A DNA stretch of 6,334 bases from Candidatus Omnitrophota bacterium (GCA_024653845.1 JANLHA010000065.1:1-6334), one strand, 5' to 3'. Positions 1 to 5,983 are shown, numbered from the stretch's first letter. Numbers and translations: made by a program. Notes: a model not told the origin generated them from the sequence alone.

Positions 1-283
1 CATCACCGCTACGCACAACTTTTTTTCCAGGGATCCCATGAACAATTTCTTGATTGACCGAGATACACGCGCATGCAGGAAAGCCTCGATAACCCTTGAA
101 TGCCGGCAACACACCATGCTGATTGATCAACTTTTCCGCCAATTGATCAATTTGATAAGTTGTCATTCCAGATTTTAAAGAACAGGCGACTTCTTTGATA
201 ATCGACGATAAAATCTTCCCTGCCTGACGCAAAATCTTCAGCTCTTCTTCTGACTTAATCTCGATGTGCGGCTTTATTTTCAT
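1..283 (-). CDS. map: Methionine aminopeptidase type I, N-terminal part (cut by window edge)
   Basis: This is the first 94 or so residues of a type I methionine aminopeptidase, the cytosolic metalloenzyme that removes initiator Met from nascent proteins. Visible family features are the N-terminal KSEEELKILRQAG helix (residues 10-22), the GMTTYQIDQLAE segment (39-50), and the stretch FPACACISVNQEIVHGIPG (68-86), which holds the conserved His (H82, equivalent to E. coli H79). The metal-binding Asp, His and Glu residues lie beyond the left edge and cannot be checked. The start is ambiguous: ATG at 283 gives MKIKPHIEIKS, and an in-frame ATG at 292 adds MNL. Neither has a clear Shine-Dalgarno. Either start overlaps the end of adk in another frame, by 29 or 38 nt, so translation is probably coupled to adk. 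The adk-map order is common in bacteria. Identity is secure; only the exact start is not. Confidence 0.93.
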   Translation of the reverse strand, partial: MKIKPHIEIKSEEELKILRQAGKILSSIIKEVACSLKSGMTTYQIDQLAEKLINQHGVLPAFKGYRGFPACACISVNQEIVHGIPGKKVVRSGD

Positions 284-923
284 TAAATTCATCAGATAAT
301 TCTTGCAAAAGGTCTTCTGATTCTTTATTTCCGTCAACCTTCAAAAGCTTTTCTTGTTTCTGATAATATTCGATGATCGGCGTTGTACTCGTCAAATAAA
401 CATCCATGCGCTTTCTAATCGTCTCTTCATTATCATCCGCACGTTGATACAATTCTCCATCGCACGAATCACAAACATTGCCTTTTTTAGACGGACGATT
501 TGTCATATGAAAAACAGCGCCACACTCTCGGCAAACGCGTCGACCGGTCAAACGAGATACGATCATGGGAAGTGTTGTTTCCATATAAATCGCCGACTCA
601 ATGGGCTGGCCAATCTTTTTCAAAATTGCATCCAAAGCTGTAGCCTGAGCTGTCGTGCGAGGAAACCCGTCGAGCATATAACCTTCTCGAGGAGCCCCTT
701 TTTCGGTCAATCGATTTTCAATGATCTGAATAATGATTTCATCCGGAACCAATGCTCCAGATTCCACATACCCCTTGATCTTTTTTCCGAGCGCTGACTC
801 TGCCTTCATCTCTTCCCGCAAGATATCGCCCGTGGAAATATGTGGGATCGCAAATTTTCCTTTGATCAAATTGGCTAACGTTCCTTTTCCTGCACCCGGC
901 GGACCTAACAAAACAATCCTCAT
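255..923 (-). CDS. adk: Adenylate kinase, zinc-lid long form
   Basis: Adenylate kinase (222 aa), a cytosolic enzyme catalysing ATP + AMP = 2 ADP. The P-loop GPPGAGKGT is at residues 7-15, the AMP-binding segment with HISTGDILR at 28-36, and the GFPRT motif at 86-90. The LID domain starts near G127 and carries CxxC pairs at C131/C134 and C151/C154, the pattern of zinc-binding lids (E. coli Adk lacks these cysteines). QRADDNEETIRKRMDVY (160-176) supplies the conserved Arg and Asp residues of the phosphate-binding and hinge region. Length fits the long bacterial form. The start ATG overlaps the secY stop as ATGA (920-923), and AGAGG sits 6 nt upstream inside secY, so translation is probably coupled. 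The 3' end (TAA) overlaps the start of map. No catalytic motif is missing. Confidence 0.98.
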   Translation of the reverse strand: MRIVLLGPPGAGKGTLANLIKGKFAIPHISTGDILREEMKAESALGKKIKGYVESGALVPDEIIIQIIENRLTEKGAPREGYMLDGFPRTTAQATALDAILKKIGQPIESAIYMETTLPMIVSRLTGRRVCRECGAVFHMTNRPSKKGNVCDSCDGELYQRADDNEETIRKRMDVYLTSTTPIIEYYQKQEKLLKVDGNKESEDLLQELSDEFNENKAAHRD

Positions 924-2263
924 CGTCGACCTCTCAAATGTCCAGACTTCATGAATCCTTCATAATGGTGCATCAAAAGGTGCGATTCAATCTGTTTCAT
1001 CGTATCAAGCATAACGCCGACCATAATCAAAACACCCGTTCCGCCAAAAAACGATGCGACCAAATAAGGGACATTAAACGCCGCCATAATCGCATCTGGC
1101 ATAACCGCAATGGTACAAACAAACAAAGCACCCGCCAACGTGATTCTCGTCAAAATGAAATCCAAATAATCTGCCGTCTGAGTTCCAGGTCTGACGCCGG
1201 GAATAAATCCGCCATGCTTCTTCATGTTTTCGGCAACATCCGTCGGATTAAAAACAATTGCGGTATAAAAATAACAAAAGAAAACAATCAAAAGCGCGTA
1301 AATCGAATAATACCAAATATGTCCTCGCGTGATCGCTGCAGCAAACGATTGGAATCCTTGAACGGGAATGAAGCTCGCAATGGTTGCCGGGAACAAAATG
1401 ATCGACTGAGCAAAGATGATGGCAATGACACCGGCCGTGTCAACTTTCAAAGGAATATATGTACTTTGACCACCATAAACTTTTCGGCCTACAACCCGAC
1501 GAGCATATTGCACCGGAATTCTTCTCTGGGCCTGCGTGATCAACGTAACGGCAATGATAACGCTGACTAAAAATCCAACCATGATGAGAAGCGTTAATGG
1601 CTGCAATTGGGCTGCTCCGCCTGATTGAGGAGAAAGGAGCAAAACCAGCATTTTCATAGCTTGAGGCGCTGAAGCGATAATCCCCGCCGTGATGATCAAA
1701 GAAATCCCATTTCCAATCCCACGTTCCTGAATCTGCTCGCCCAACCACATCAAAAAAATAGTTCCACAAGTCAAGCTAATTACGGTCACCAATCGAAATC
1801 CCCAACCTGGATCGGAAACAACTTGTAAACTATCAAAGGCTTGCTTTTCGAGCCAAAGAGCAATAAAAAAAGACTGAACGATAGCCAAAACCACCGTTCC
1901 GTATCGCGTGTATTGATTGATCTTGCGATATCCGGCCTGCCCTTCTTTGGCTAATTTTTCCAAAGCTGGAATGACCGCAGTCAACAATTGCAAAATGATC
2001 GAGCTGGAGATATATGGCATAATCCCCAAACCAAAAAGCGTCATACGCTCAATGGCCCCTCCCGAAAACATGCTCATGATGCCAAAGATCGTTCCTGCCC
2101 CACCCGCACTGAGCTTCTGGAAGAAAGAAGCCAAGACCGCGCCATTGACACCAGGGGTAGGAATATAACAACCAATACGATAAATAACAATGATCCCCAA
2201 TGTTAAGAGGATCTTTTTCTTCAAATCCGGAATTTTAAAACAATTCGCAAAGGCAGAGAGCAT
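920..2263 (-). CDS. secY: Preprotein translocase channel subunit SecY
   Basis: SecY (447 aa) is the pore subunit of the inner-membrane SecYEG translocon, which exports or inserts proteins with SecA or the ribosome. The N-terminus MLSAFANCFKIPDLKKKI is typical. About ten hydrophobic segments are visible, roughly at 17-37, 75-98, 120-139, 155-175, 186-210, 222-245, 274-297, 316-338, 370-390 and 398-420. Family signatures are LGIMPYISSSIILQLL (79-94), ERGIGNGISLI (180-190), the basic loop QRRIPVQYARR (247-257) and the C-terminal cytosolic loop GGFIPGVRPG (351-360) with the conserved Arg used in SecA and ribosome contact. The basic tail ends in GHLRGRR. It follows rplO after 24 nt. No strong Shine-Dalgarno is seen in that gap, unlike most neighbours, so initiation may be weak or coupled. 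The TGA stop overlaps the adk ATG. Length and order are normal for the family. Confidence 0.98.
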   Translation of the reverse strand: MLSAFANCFKIPDLKKKILLTLGIIVIYRIGCYIPTPGVNGAVLASFFQKLSAGGAGTIFGIMSMFSGGAIERMTLFGLGIMPYISSSIILQLLTAVIPALEKLAKEGQAGYRKINQYTRYGTVVLAIVQSFFIALWLEKQAFDSLQVVSDPGWGFRLVTVISLTCGTIFLMWLGEQIQERGIGNGISLIITAGIIASAPQAMKMLVLLLSPQSGGAAQLQPLTLLIMVGFLVSVIIAVTLITQAQRRIPVQYARRVVGRKVYGGQSTYIPLKVDTAGVIAIIFAQSIILFPATIASFIPVQGFQSFAAAITRGHIWYYSIYALLIVFFCYFYTAIVFNPTDVAENMKKHGGFIPGVRPGTQTADYLDFILTRITLAGALFVCTIAVMPDAIMAAFNVPYLVASFFGGTGVLIMVGVMLDTMKQIESHLLMHHYEGFMKSGHLRGRR

Positions 2264-2287
2264 GATATTTTATGATCTTTCGCTCAG

Positions 2288-2761
2288 TTATTTCGTCCCT
2301 TGCTGCTTGATGATTTGGGGGTTAACCGTCTCTGTCTTACCGCCGGCCTTTTCAATCTTTTCAGACGCACTCTTAGAAAAACGATAAGCGTGTACCGTCA
2401 AAGACTTCTTAAGTTCTCCACCACCCAGAACTTTAAATGGCTTAAAAACGTTCTTAATCAACCCTTCTTTTTTCAACTTGCTGGCATCAACAACTGTTCC
2501 TTCTCGGAAACGATTCAAATCATCCAAATTGATAACTTGATAAAGTATAGGGCGATGACTTCGAAATCCAACTTTAGGGAGTTTACGAATCAAAGGAACT
2601 TGTCCGCTCTCCAGGGTGATCAAAATGCCCCGACCCGAACGCGACTTTTGTCCCTTCTGTCCTCGACCAGAGGTCTTTCCTAAACCAGAACCTCGTCCTC
2701 GACCAACAATCACTTTTTTCTTATAAGCCCCGCGAGGAGCCTTGAGTTCATGCAGTTGCAT
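2288..2761 (-). CDS. rplO: 50S ribosomal protein L15
   Basis: L15 (157 aa from the chosen start) binds 23S rRNA and acts late in 50S assembly. The N-terminus [16 protein letters not shown] matches the family start, followed by the long Gly/Arg/Lys-rich arm GRGRGSGLGKTSGRGQKGQKSR (20-41, conserved GKTSGRGQKG). The globular part begins near 60 (KLPKVGF) and includes DLNRF (81-85) and the C-terminal AYRFSKSASEKIEKAGG (125-141). An in-frame ATG at 2797 would add 12 residues ([12 protein letters not shown]), but 2761 is preferred because it fits the family and has AAGGA 8 nt upstream. The start lies inside the last codons of rpsE, a 14-nt overlap. rpmD normally sits between these two genes, and here there is no room for it. 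The stop is TAA. Confidence 0.97.
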   Translation of the reverse strand: MQLHELKAPRGAYKKKVIVGRGRGSGLGKTSGRGQKGQKSRSGRGILITLESGQVPLIRKLPKVGFRSHRPILYQVINLDDLNRFREGTVVDASKLKKEGLIKNVFKPFKVLGGGELKKSLTVHAYRFSKSASEKIEKAGGKTETVNPQIIKQQGTK

Positions 2762-3386
2762 ATGTTTCTTCCTTTTTCTCCTCAGACGCAGGAACATATC
2801 TTTTAAGACGTGTCAGTCCGTCCATGGTAGCCTTAACCACGTTGACCGGATTGTTAGATCGATGACATTTCGTCAGAATATTACGAATTCCCACACCATC
2901 ACAAATGGCTCGAACTGGGCCTGAAGCGATGATTCCAGTACCATCCGCAGCAGGCTTCAACAAAACTTCTGCAGCTCCACAAACTCCAATGATTTCATGA
3001 GGAATGGTGGAACCTTTCAAATGGATTTGCACCATCCGTTTTTTAGCTCCAGCCAAAGATTTACGAATTGCCGTTGCTACTTCACCAGCCTTATCAAGGT
3101 TATAACCCACATGCCCCTTACCATCGCCAATGACCACTAACGCACTGAACGAAAGCTTCTTCCCGCCCTTGGTCACCTTGGTGACTCGCTTGATTGCCAA
3201 AACTTTTTCAACATACTCGGGTCCCGCTTCGACCCCCGGAGCCAAAACCTCTTCACCTTCTTCTCCTGGCCGACGACCTCGCCCTCTGCGACCACCCACA
3301 AGCGCATGCTTAGGAGACAGCTTGTCTTCTTCGAATTTTCGTTTATCTTCACGACTTCTATCGATCCTTGGAGTCTTCTCAGTCAT
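2748..3386 (-). CDS. rpsE: 30S ribosomal protein S5, with long N-terminal extension
   Basis: S5 (212 aa) is a primary 30S protein at the mRNA entry and decoding side, important for accuracy. The S5 core starts near residue 58 ([21 protein letters not shown]) and continues through [14 protein letters not shown] (82-95), the second domain [20 protein letters not shown] (142-161) and [13 protein letters not shown] (179-191). Compared with E. coli S5 (167 aa) it has about 45 extra N-terminal residues: a charged helix-like stretch, then Arg/Gly-rich GGRRGRGRR (31-39), then acidic GEEGEE (41-46). Some usually conserved spots differ: [10 protein letters not shown] where GFGYGKAREV is usual, ASG for AGG, and CHRSNNP where a GSxNP-type motif is usual. 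The start has AAGGA 10 nt upstream. The gene follows an unusually long 112-nt structured gap after rplR. The TGA stop overlaps rplO. The frame is intact, so this looks like lineage divergence, not decay. Confidence 0.97.
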   Translation of the reverse strand: MTEKTPRIDRSREDKRKFEEDKLSPKHALVGGRRGRGRRPGEEGEEVLAPGVEAGPEYVEKVLAIKRVTKVTKGGKKLSFSALVVIGDGKGHVGYNLDKAGEVATAIRKSLAGAKKRMVQIHLKGSTIPHEIIGVCGAAEVLLKPAADGTGIIASGPVRAICDGVGIRNILTKCHRSNNPVNVVKATMDGLTRLKRYVPASEEKKEETYATA

Positions 3387-3498
3387 TTGATTGATTTCCT
3401 TTTTCTCAAATGAAGCCTTCTACACTCAATACTAGGTTAGGCTTCATTCCTTTTCTGCAATAACCCCGTGAGCCAAGCTGACGAGGTGTTAAAAAGAA
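3387..3498 (-). promoter_or_regulatory. Structured rplR-rpsE intergenic leader, possible three-way junction masking the rpsE ribosome binding site
   Basis: This is the longest non-coding gap in the window. In the transcript it holds a hairpin formed by 3490-3481 and 3469-3462 (eight pairs with two bulged bases, plus an inner AGC-TTG-GCT), and a hairpin with a perfect 10-bp stem AATGAAGCCT/AGGCTTCATT (3448-3439 with 3418-3409, 20-nt loop). UUCUUUUU right after the rplR stop (3498-3491) can pair with AAAAAGGA (3404-3397), which is the rpsE Shine-Dalgarno, and would close both hairpins into a junction. The inverted repeats are seen directly. Folding, Shine-Dalgarno masking and any r-protein binding are inference. 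No convincing promoter was found in it. Confidence 0.4.
3409..3448 (-). repeat. Perfect 10-bp inverted repeat in rplR-rpsE gap
   Basis: AATGAAGCCT at 3409-3418 is exactly complementary to AGGCTTCATT at 3439-3448, with a 20-nt spacer. On the transcript strand no T-run follows, and TGAGAAAAAGGA leads straight into the rpsE ribosome binding site, so a terminator is unlikely. It could be an RNA stem-loop for regulation or processing, or a small palindromic repeat element. Only genome-wide copies would separate these options. Confidence 0.7.
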
Positions 3499-3512
3499 TT
3501 AAAATTTAATTC
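3491..3512 (-). terminator. AT-rich inverted repeat with T-run at the rplR stop (weak terminator or pause candidate)
   Basis: On the minus strand the end of rplR reads GAATTAAATTTTAATTC (3512-3496), a near-perfect palindrome spanning the TAA stop, directly followed by TTTTT (3495-3491). The layout resembles an intrinsic terminator, but the stem is almost all A/T and short once a loop is allowed, so strong termination is doubtful. It may pause or partly attenuate transcription before rpsE, or be chance in an AT-rich stop region. Confidence 0.2.
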
Positions 3513-3870
3513 CAGCCTTACGCGCACCTTCCGCAAAAGCTTTAACTCGTCCATGATAAAGATATCCGCCGCGATCGAAGGCAATTTTTTCAATTCCCTT
3601 CTTTTTGATTTCTGATCCAAAAGCTTCCCCCAGCAATCCGGCCGCTTGCGTGTTTCCACCATTTTTAATTTTTCCACGCAATTCTTTATTCAAGGTAGAT
3701 AAACCAACAATCACCTTGCCGGTGCTGTCATCAATCAATTGAGCGAAAAAATTCTTAGCACTACGATGAACACACAAACGTGGTTGCTCAAGAGTCCCTG
3801 AAACAACTTTACGGATACGTTCATGACGAGCGATTCTTTTTCTAACTTTAACCAACATCTTACCAGACAT
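3499..3870 (-). CDS. rplR: 50S ribosomal protein L18
   Basis: L18 (123 aa) carries 5S rRNA into the central protuberance of the 50S subunit together with L5. The basic N-terminus KVRKRIARHERIRKVVSGT (8-26) is the family's RNA-binding arm, followed by PRLCVHRSAKNFFAQLIDD (30-48) and the hallmark C-terminus FDRGGYLYHGRVKAFAEGARKAGIKF (98-123). The ATG at 3870 has a near-consensus AAGGAG 6 nt upstream (3877-3882), which favours it over the in-frame Met at residue 5. It follows rplF after 27 nt. The TAA stop lies inside an AT-rich palindrome, and the next gene, rpsE, starts only after 112 nt, much farther than elsewhere in this operon. No anomalies are seen in the protein. Confidence 0.98.
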   Translation of the reverse strand: MSGKMLVKVRKRIARHERIRKVVSGTLEQPRLCVHRSAKNFFAQLIDDSTGKVIVGLSTLNKELRGKIKNGGNTQAAGLLGEAFGSEIKKKGIEKIAFDRGGYLYHGRVKAFAEGARKAGIKF

Positions 3871-3897
3871 AACTTTCTCCTTAAGAAGCCTGCTTCA

Positions 3898-4437
3898 TCA
3901 CTTCGTTGCGGATTTTCCTTGCTTACGACGGATCACTTCACCCGCATAACGGATCCCCTTGCCCTTGTAAGGTTCAGGACGTTTGAAGTCACGAATTTTG
4001 GCGGCAACAAGCCCGACCATATTTTTATCAGCACCTTCCACAATAATATTGGTTTGAGAAGGAACCGTCACCTTCACTTCTTTAGGCACTTGATATTCAA
4101 TCTGATGACTTAATCCAAGATTCAAAATCAATTTGGTTCCTTGCAATTGAGCACGAAAACCAACCCCTTCGATTTCTAATTCTTTCTTATGGCCTTGCGT
4201 CACGCCAATCAACATGCTCTTAAGAAGCGATCGCACTGTTCCATGATTAGCACGATTTTGCTTCCCATCTCCGCTACGATGAACCAAGATCTGATCATCC
4301 TTCTGCTCGACGGTAATTCCACGAGGAATCGCTACAGCACCTTTGCCCTTGCTTCCTTCAAGGCGAACAGCTTCTTTCTCAATAATGACTTTTGCAGCAG
4401 GTATAACTTTAAGGGGTGTTTTACCAATTCGTGACAT
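3898..4437 (-). CDS. rplF: 50S ribosomal protein L6
   Basis: L6 (179 aa) binds 23S rRNA near the sarcin-ricin loop and factor-binding region. It shows the usual two repeated domains. The N-terminal half starts MSRIGKTPLKVIP and contains GAVAIPRGITVEQ (33-45) and the linker NRANHGTVRSLLKSMLIGVTQG (61-82). The C-terminal half has LEIEGVGFRAQL (87-98), LNLGLSH (105-111) and the signature RPEPYKGKGIRYAGEVIRRKQGK (153-175). Length matches the bacterial norm of about 177. It begins 8 nt after rpsH. The Shine-Dalgarno TAAGGTGA (4441-4448) includes the rpsH stop codon, a sign of translational coupling. The stop is TGA. Nothing unusual is seen. Confidence 0.98.
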   Translation of the reverse strand: MSRIGKTPLKVIPAAKVIIEKEAVRLEGSKGKGAVAIPRGITVEQKDDQILVHRSGDGKQNRANHGTVRSLLKSMLIGVTQGHKKELEIEGVGFRAQLQGTKLILNLGLSHQIEYQVPKEVKVTVPSQTNIIVEGADKNMVGLVAAKIRDFKRPEPYKGKGIRYAGEVIRRKQGKSATK

Positions 4438-4445
4438 AGTTCACC

Positions 4446-4841
4446 TTACCATATATAGCAGATGACCTCGCCGCCAACGTTAAGTTTGCGAGCTTGACGA
4501 TCATCCAATACACCTTTTGAAGTTGAAATGACAGCGGTCCCTAGACCATTCAAAACACGAGGAACTCGATTGCGGGCAGCATACACTCGCAATCCCGGTT
4601 TTGAAATTCTTTTCAATCCGATGATGGCGGATTTTTTATCAGCATATTTCAAATAAATTTTAAAAGTTCCTTGAGTGTTTGTTTTTAAAGAACGGAAATC
4701 TTCAACATATCCAGCTGCTTTAAAAATTTCCAAAATGTGCCCAATCAGTTTTGAAGCCGGCACATCCACTGTTTCTTTGTTCGCTTGAAGTGCATTACGA
4801 ACGCTTGTGAGCATATCCGCAATAGGATCAGTTAAAGACAT
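4446..4841 (-). CDS. rpsH: 30S ribosomal protein S8
   Basis: S8 (131 aa) is a primary 16S rRNA binder (helix 21) in the central domain of 30S and, in E. coli, the translational repressor of the spc operon. The N-terminus LTDPIADMLTSVRNAL (3-18), the segment KPGLRVYA (81-88), the RNA-binding loop VISTSKGVLDDRQAR (104-118) and the C-terminus GGEVICYIW (123-131) are all canonical. It starts 61 nt after rpsN. A purine-rich AGAGGGG (4854-4860) lies about 12 nt upstream of ATG, longer than optimal spacing. The leader holds a hairpin and a possible anti-Shine-Dalgarno, interesting because this is the gene of the usual operon regulator. The stop TAA is part of the rplF ribosome binding site. Confidence 0.98.
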   Translation of the reverse strand: MSLTDPIADMLTSVRNALQANKETVDVPASKLIGHILEIFKAAGYVEDFRSLKTNTQGTFKIYLKYADKKSAIIGLKRISKPGLRVYAARNRVPRVLNGLGTAVISTSKGVLDDRQARKLNVGGEVICYIW

Positions 4842-4902
4842 ATTTTTTCTTTTCCCCTCTTAAAGTGACGCTCCCACAAAAGGGCTTGCGTCATTCACAT
4901 TT
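4842..4902 (-). promoter_or_regulatory. rpsN-rpsH intergenic leader with hairpin and possible Shine-Dalgarno-masking alternative fold
   Basis: In the transcript a perfect 6-bp stem TGACGC/GCGTCA (4893-4888 with 4871-4866) encloses an inner CCC/GGG stem, with AAG unpaired on the 5' side and A on the 3' side. The segment CCCUUUU (4884-4878), inside this hairpin, can instead pair over seven positions (one G-U) with AAGAGGG (4861-4855), which overlaps the rpsH Shine-Dalgarno. The two folds compete for the same CCC. No T-run follows the hairpin, so it is not a terminator. A regulatory role is inferred from position and complementarity only. Confidence 0.4.
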
Positions 4903-5088
4903 CTACCAGCTGGCTTTTTTAATGCCAGGGATTTCCCCACGCCAAGCCATTTCACGAAAACAAATACGGCAAGTTCCAAATCGACGAAGAAAGGCTCTAG
5001 GTCGGCCGCACAAAATGCATCGATGATGTTTTCGTGTTGAAAACTTTGGTTCTTTTTTCGATTTATTGACGAGAGCTTTTCTTGCCAT
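4903..5088 (-). CDS. rpsN: 30S ribosomal protein S14, short zinc-binding type (S14Z)
   Basis: This 61-aa S14 is the short C+ form that coordinates zinc, found in the head of the 30S subunit. It starts [16 protein letters not shown], has the zinc pairs C24/C27 and C40/C43 (CILC, CRIC), then the conserved [12 protein letters not shown] and the C-terminus [14 protein letters not shown]. The E. coli type is about 101 aa and lacks the cysteines. The ATG at 5088 is chosen because the family begins MA-(K/R)-K-(A/S) and AAGGA (5100-5104) lies 11 nt upstream inside the end of rplE. Reading farther upstream in frame to 5148 only adds sequence overlapping rplE. It begins 7 nt after the rplE stop and ends with TAG. 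The 61-nt gap to rpsH follows. Also known as rpsZ. Confidence 0.98.
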   Translation of the reverse strand: MARKALVNKSKKEPKFSTRKHHRCILCGRPRAFLRRFGTCRICFREMAWRGEIPGIKKASW

Positions 5089-5095
5089 AAAATTT

Positions 5096-5671
5096 TTAAT
5101 CCTTCTTTTTATCTTTAGCTGATTCGGAAACTCGAGCAAATGGTACACCTAAAAGTCGCAAAAGTTCCAAGTTGTGCTCTGGATTCCCATTACGAAAGAC
5201 AAACGCAATATCCATCCCTTGAGATCTGGAAAGACGACCAGGATCAATCTCAGGAAAAATGGTTTGTTCTGTTAATCCTAAATTGTAATTTCCACGCTGA
5301 TCAAAAGATTTACGTGAAACTCCATTGAAATCCCGAATACGAGGCAAACACACATTCACCAAACGATCGAGAAATTCATACATTCTGGCTCGACGCAATG
5401 TCACGGTACATCCCACCGGAGCATTGATTTTGAGCTTGAAATTGGAAATGGCATTTCTGGCTCGACGAATCACCGGACGTTGTCCAGCGATGATGGTCAA
5501 GTCCTGCACGGCAGCATCCATAATCTTCATATCCTGCATGGCTTCGCCGACACCCATATTGATAACAATTTTATCCAAACGAGGCACTGCCATGGGATTC
5601 TTGATCCCAAATTTTTGCTGCATCGCTGGGATGCATTCTTTACGATATTTTTCGAGCAATCGAGGGGTCAT
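5096..5671 (-). CDS. rplE: 50S ribosomal protein L5
   Basis: L5 (191 aa) binds 5S rRNA with L18 and helps form the central protuberance and the contact to P-site tRNA. Family features are [19 protein letters not shown] (4-22), the motif [11 protein letters not shown] (34-44), [20 protein letters not shown] (61-80), [32 protein letters not shown] (87-118) and the C-terminal [19 protein letters not shown] (127-145) followed by QGMDIAFVF (151-159). The Lys/Asp-rich tail KDKKKD is slightly longer than in E. coli (179 aa). Its ATG overlaps the rplX TGA as ATGA (5668-5671), with GGAG 7 nt upstream within rplX, so coupling is likely. In E. coli the S8 repressor binds near this start; I could not recognise that site here. 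Confidence 0.98.
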   Translation of the reverse strand: MTPRLLEKYRKECIPAMQQKFGIKNPMAVPRLDKIVINMGVGEAMQDMKIMDAAVQDLTIIAGQRPVIRRARNAISNFKLKINAPVGCTVTLRRARMYEFLDRLVNVCLPRIRDFNGVSRKSFDQRGNYNLGLTEQTIFPEIDPGRLSRSQGMDIAFVFRNGNPEHNLELLRLLGVPFARVSESAKDKKKD

Positions 5672-5982
5672 AGGGCTTCTCCACTCTCCTTGGCCAATCG
5701 AATTTTAGAACCATCCTTGAGAACGGAAGCACGAAACCGTGTGGGACGGTTTGATTTGCGATCAACCAACATCACATTAGAAATATGCAAAGGTGCTTCG
5801 ACTTCGATGATCCCCGCTTGCTGATCTTGCTGAGATCTTCGACGTCGGGATTTCCGAACCAAGTTGATTTTCTCAACTAAAACTCTGTTGTCTTGAGGGA
5901 AAACTTTAATCACTTTTCCCGTCTTGCCTTTATCTTTACCAACCATCACAATAACTTTATCGTCTCTTTTAATTCGCAACAT
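5668..5982 (-). CDS. rplX: 50S ribosomal protein L24
   Basis: L24 (104 aa) is an early assembly-initiator protein binding the 5' end region of 23S rRNA. The N-terminal KOW-type fold shows KRDDKVIVMVGKDKGKTGKVIKVFP (5-29, with the GKDKGKxGKV core), followed by VLVEKINLVRKSRRRR (34-49), the segment GIIEVEAPLHISNVMLVD (57-74) and PTRFRASVLKDGSKIR (80-95). Length matches the family. The start is 1 nt after the rplN stop, and the strong Shine-Dalgarno AGAGGTGG (5989-5996) lies inside the last codons of rplN. The TGA stop overlaps the rplE start. No anomalies. Confidence 0.98.
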   Translation of the reverse strand: MLRIKRDDKVIVMVGKDKGKTGKVIKVFPQDNRVLVEKINLVRKSRRRRSQQDQQAGIIEVEAPLHISNVMLVDRKSNRPTRFRASVLKDGSKIRLAKESGEAL

Positions 5983-5983
5983 A

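Noticed and set aside
354..797. Plus-strand open frames opposite adk, and similar ones opposite secY, rplO, rpsE, rplF, rplE and rplN
   Set aside because: They lie antisense to well-conserved genes and their translations show no recognisable family.
1440..1769. A 109-codon minus-strand frame inside secY
   Set aside because: It is an out-of-frame reading of intact, fully conserved secY; no family is recognised in the product.
2762..2797. Upstream in-frame start for L15 ([12 protein letters not shown])
   Set aside because: The family begins at MQLHEL; the start at 2761 has AAGGA at good spacing, and the extension is only rpsE read in another frame.
3406..3447. A 13-codon minus-strand reading frame (MKPNLVLSVEGFI) in the rplR-rpsE gap, possible leader peptide or relic gene
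   Set aside because: Its AAGGA touches the ATG directly, too close for normal initiation; it coincides with the palindrome and has no distinctive amino-acid run.
3420..3470. Possible internal promoter for rpsE (TTGCAG with TAGTAT on the minus strand)
   Set aside because: The spacer would be about 20 nt, and the -10-like box lies in the hairpin loop; too weak to call.
3885..3896. Short palindrome GAAGCCTGCTTC in the rplF-rplR gap as a regulatory hairpin
   Set aside because: Allowing a four-base loop leaves only a 4-bp stem, and it does not cover the AAGGAG site.
4866..4893. Intrinsic terminator between rpsN and rpsH
   Set aside because: The hairpin is not followed by a T-run on the transcript strand; the sequence continues CTTTAAGAGGGG.
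5089..5148. In-frame upstream extension of S14 starting MYHLLEF
   Set aside because: It overlaps the conserved end of rplE and precedes the canonical S14 N-terminus [10 protein letters not shown], which has its own ribosome binding site.
5640..5700. E. coli-like S8 binding site at the rplX-rplE junction
   Set aside because: Only a 4-bp TCGA/TCGA hairpin could be seen; nothing resembling the S8 core was found.
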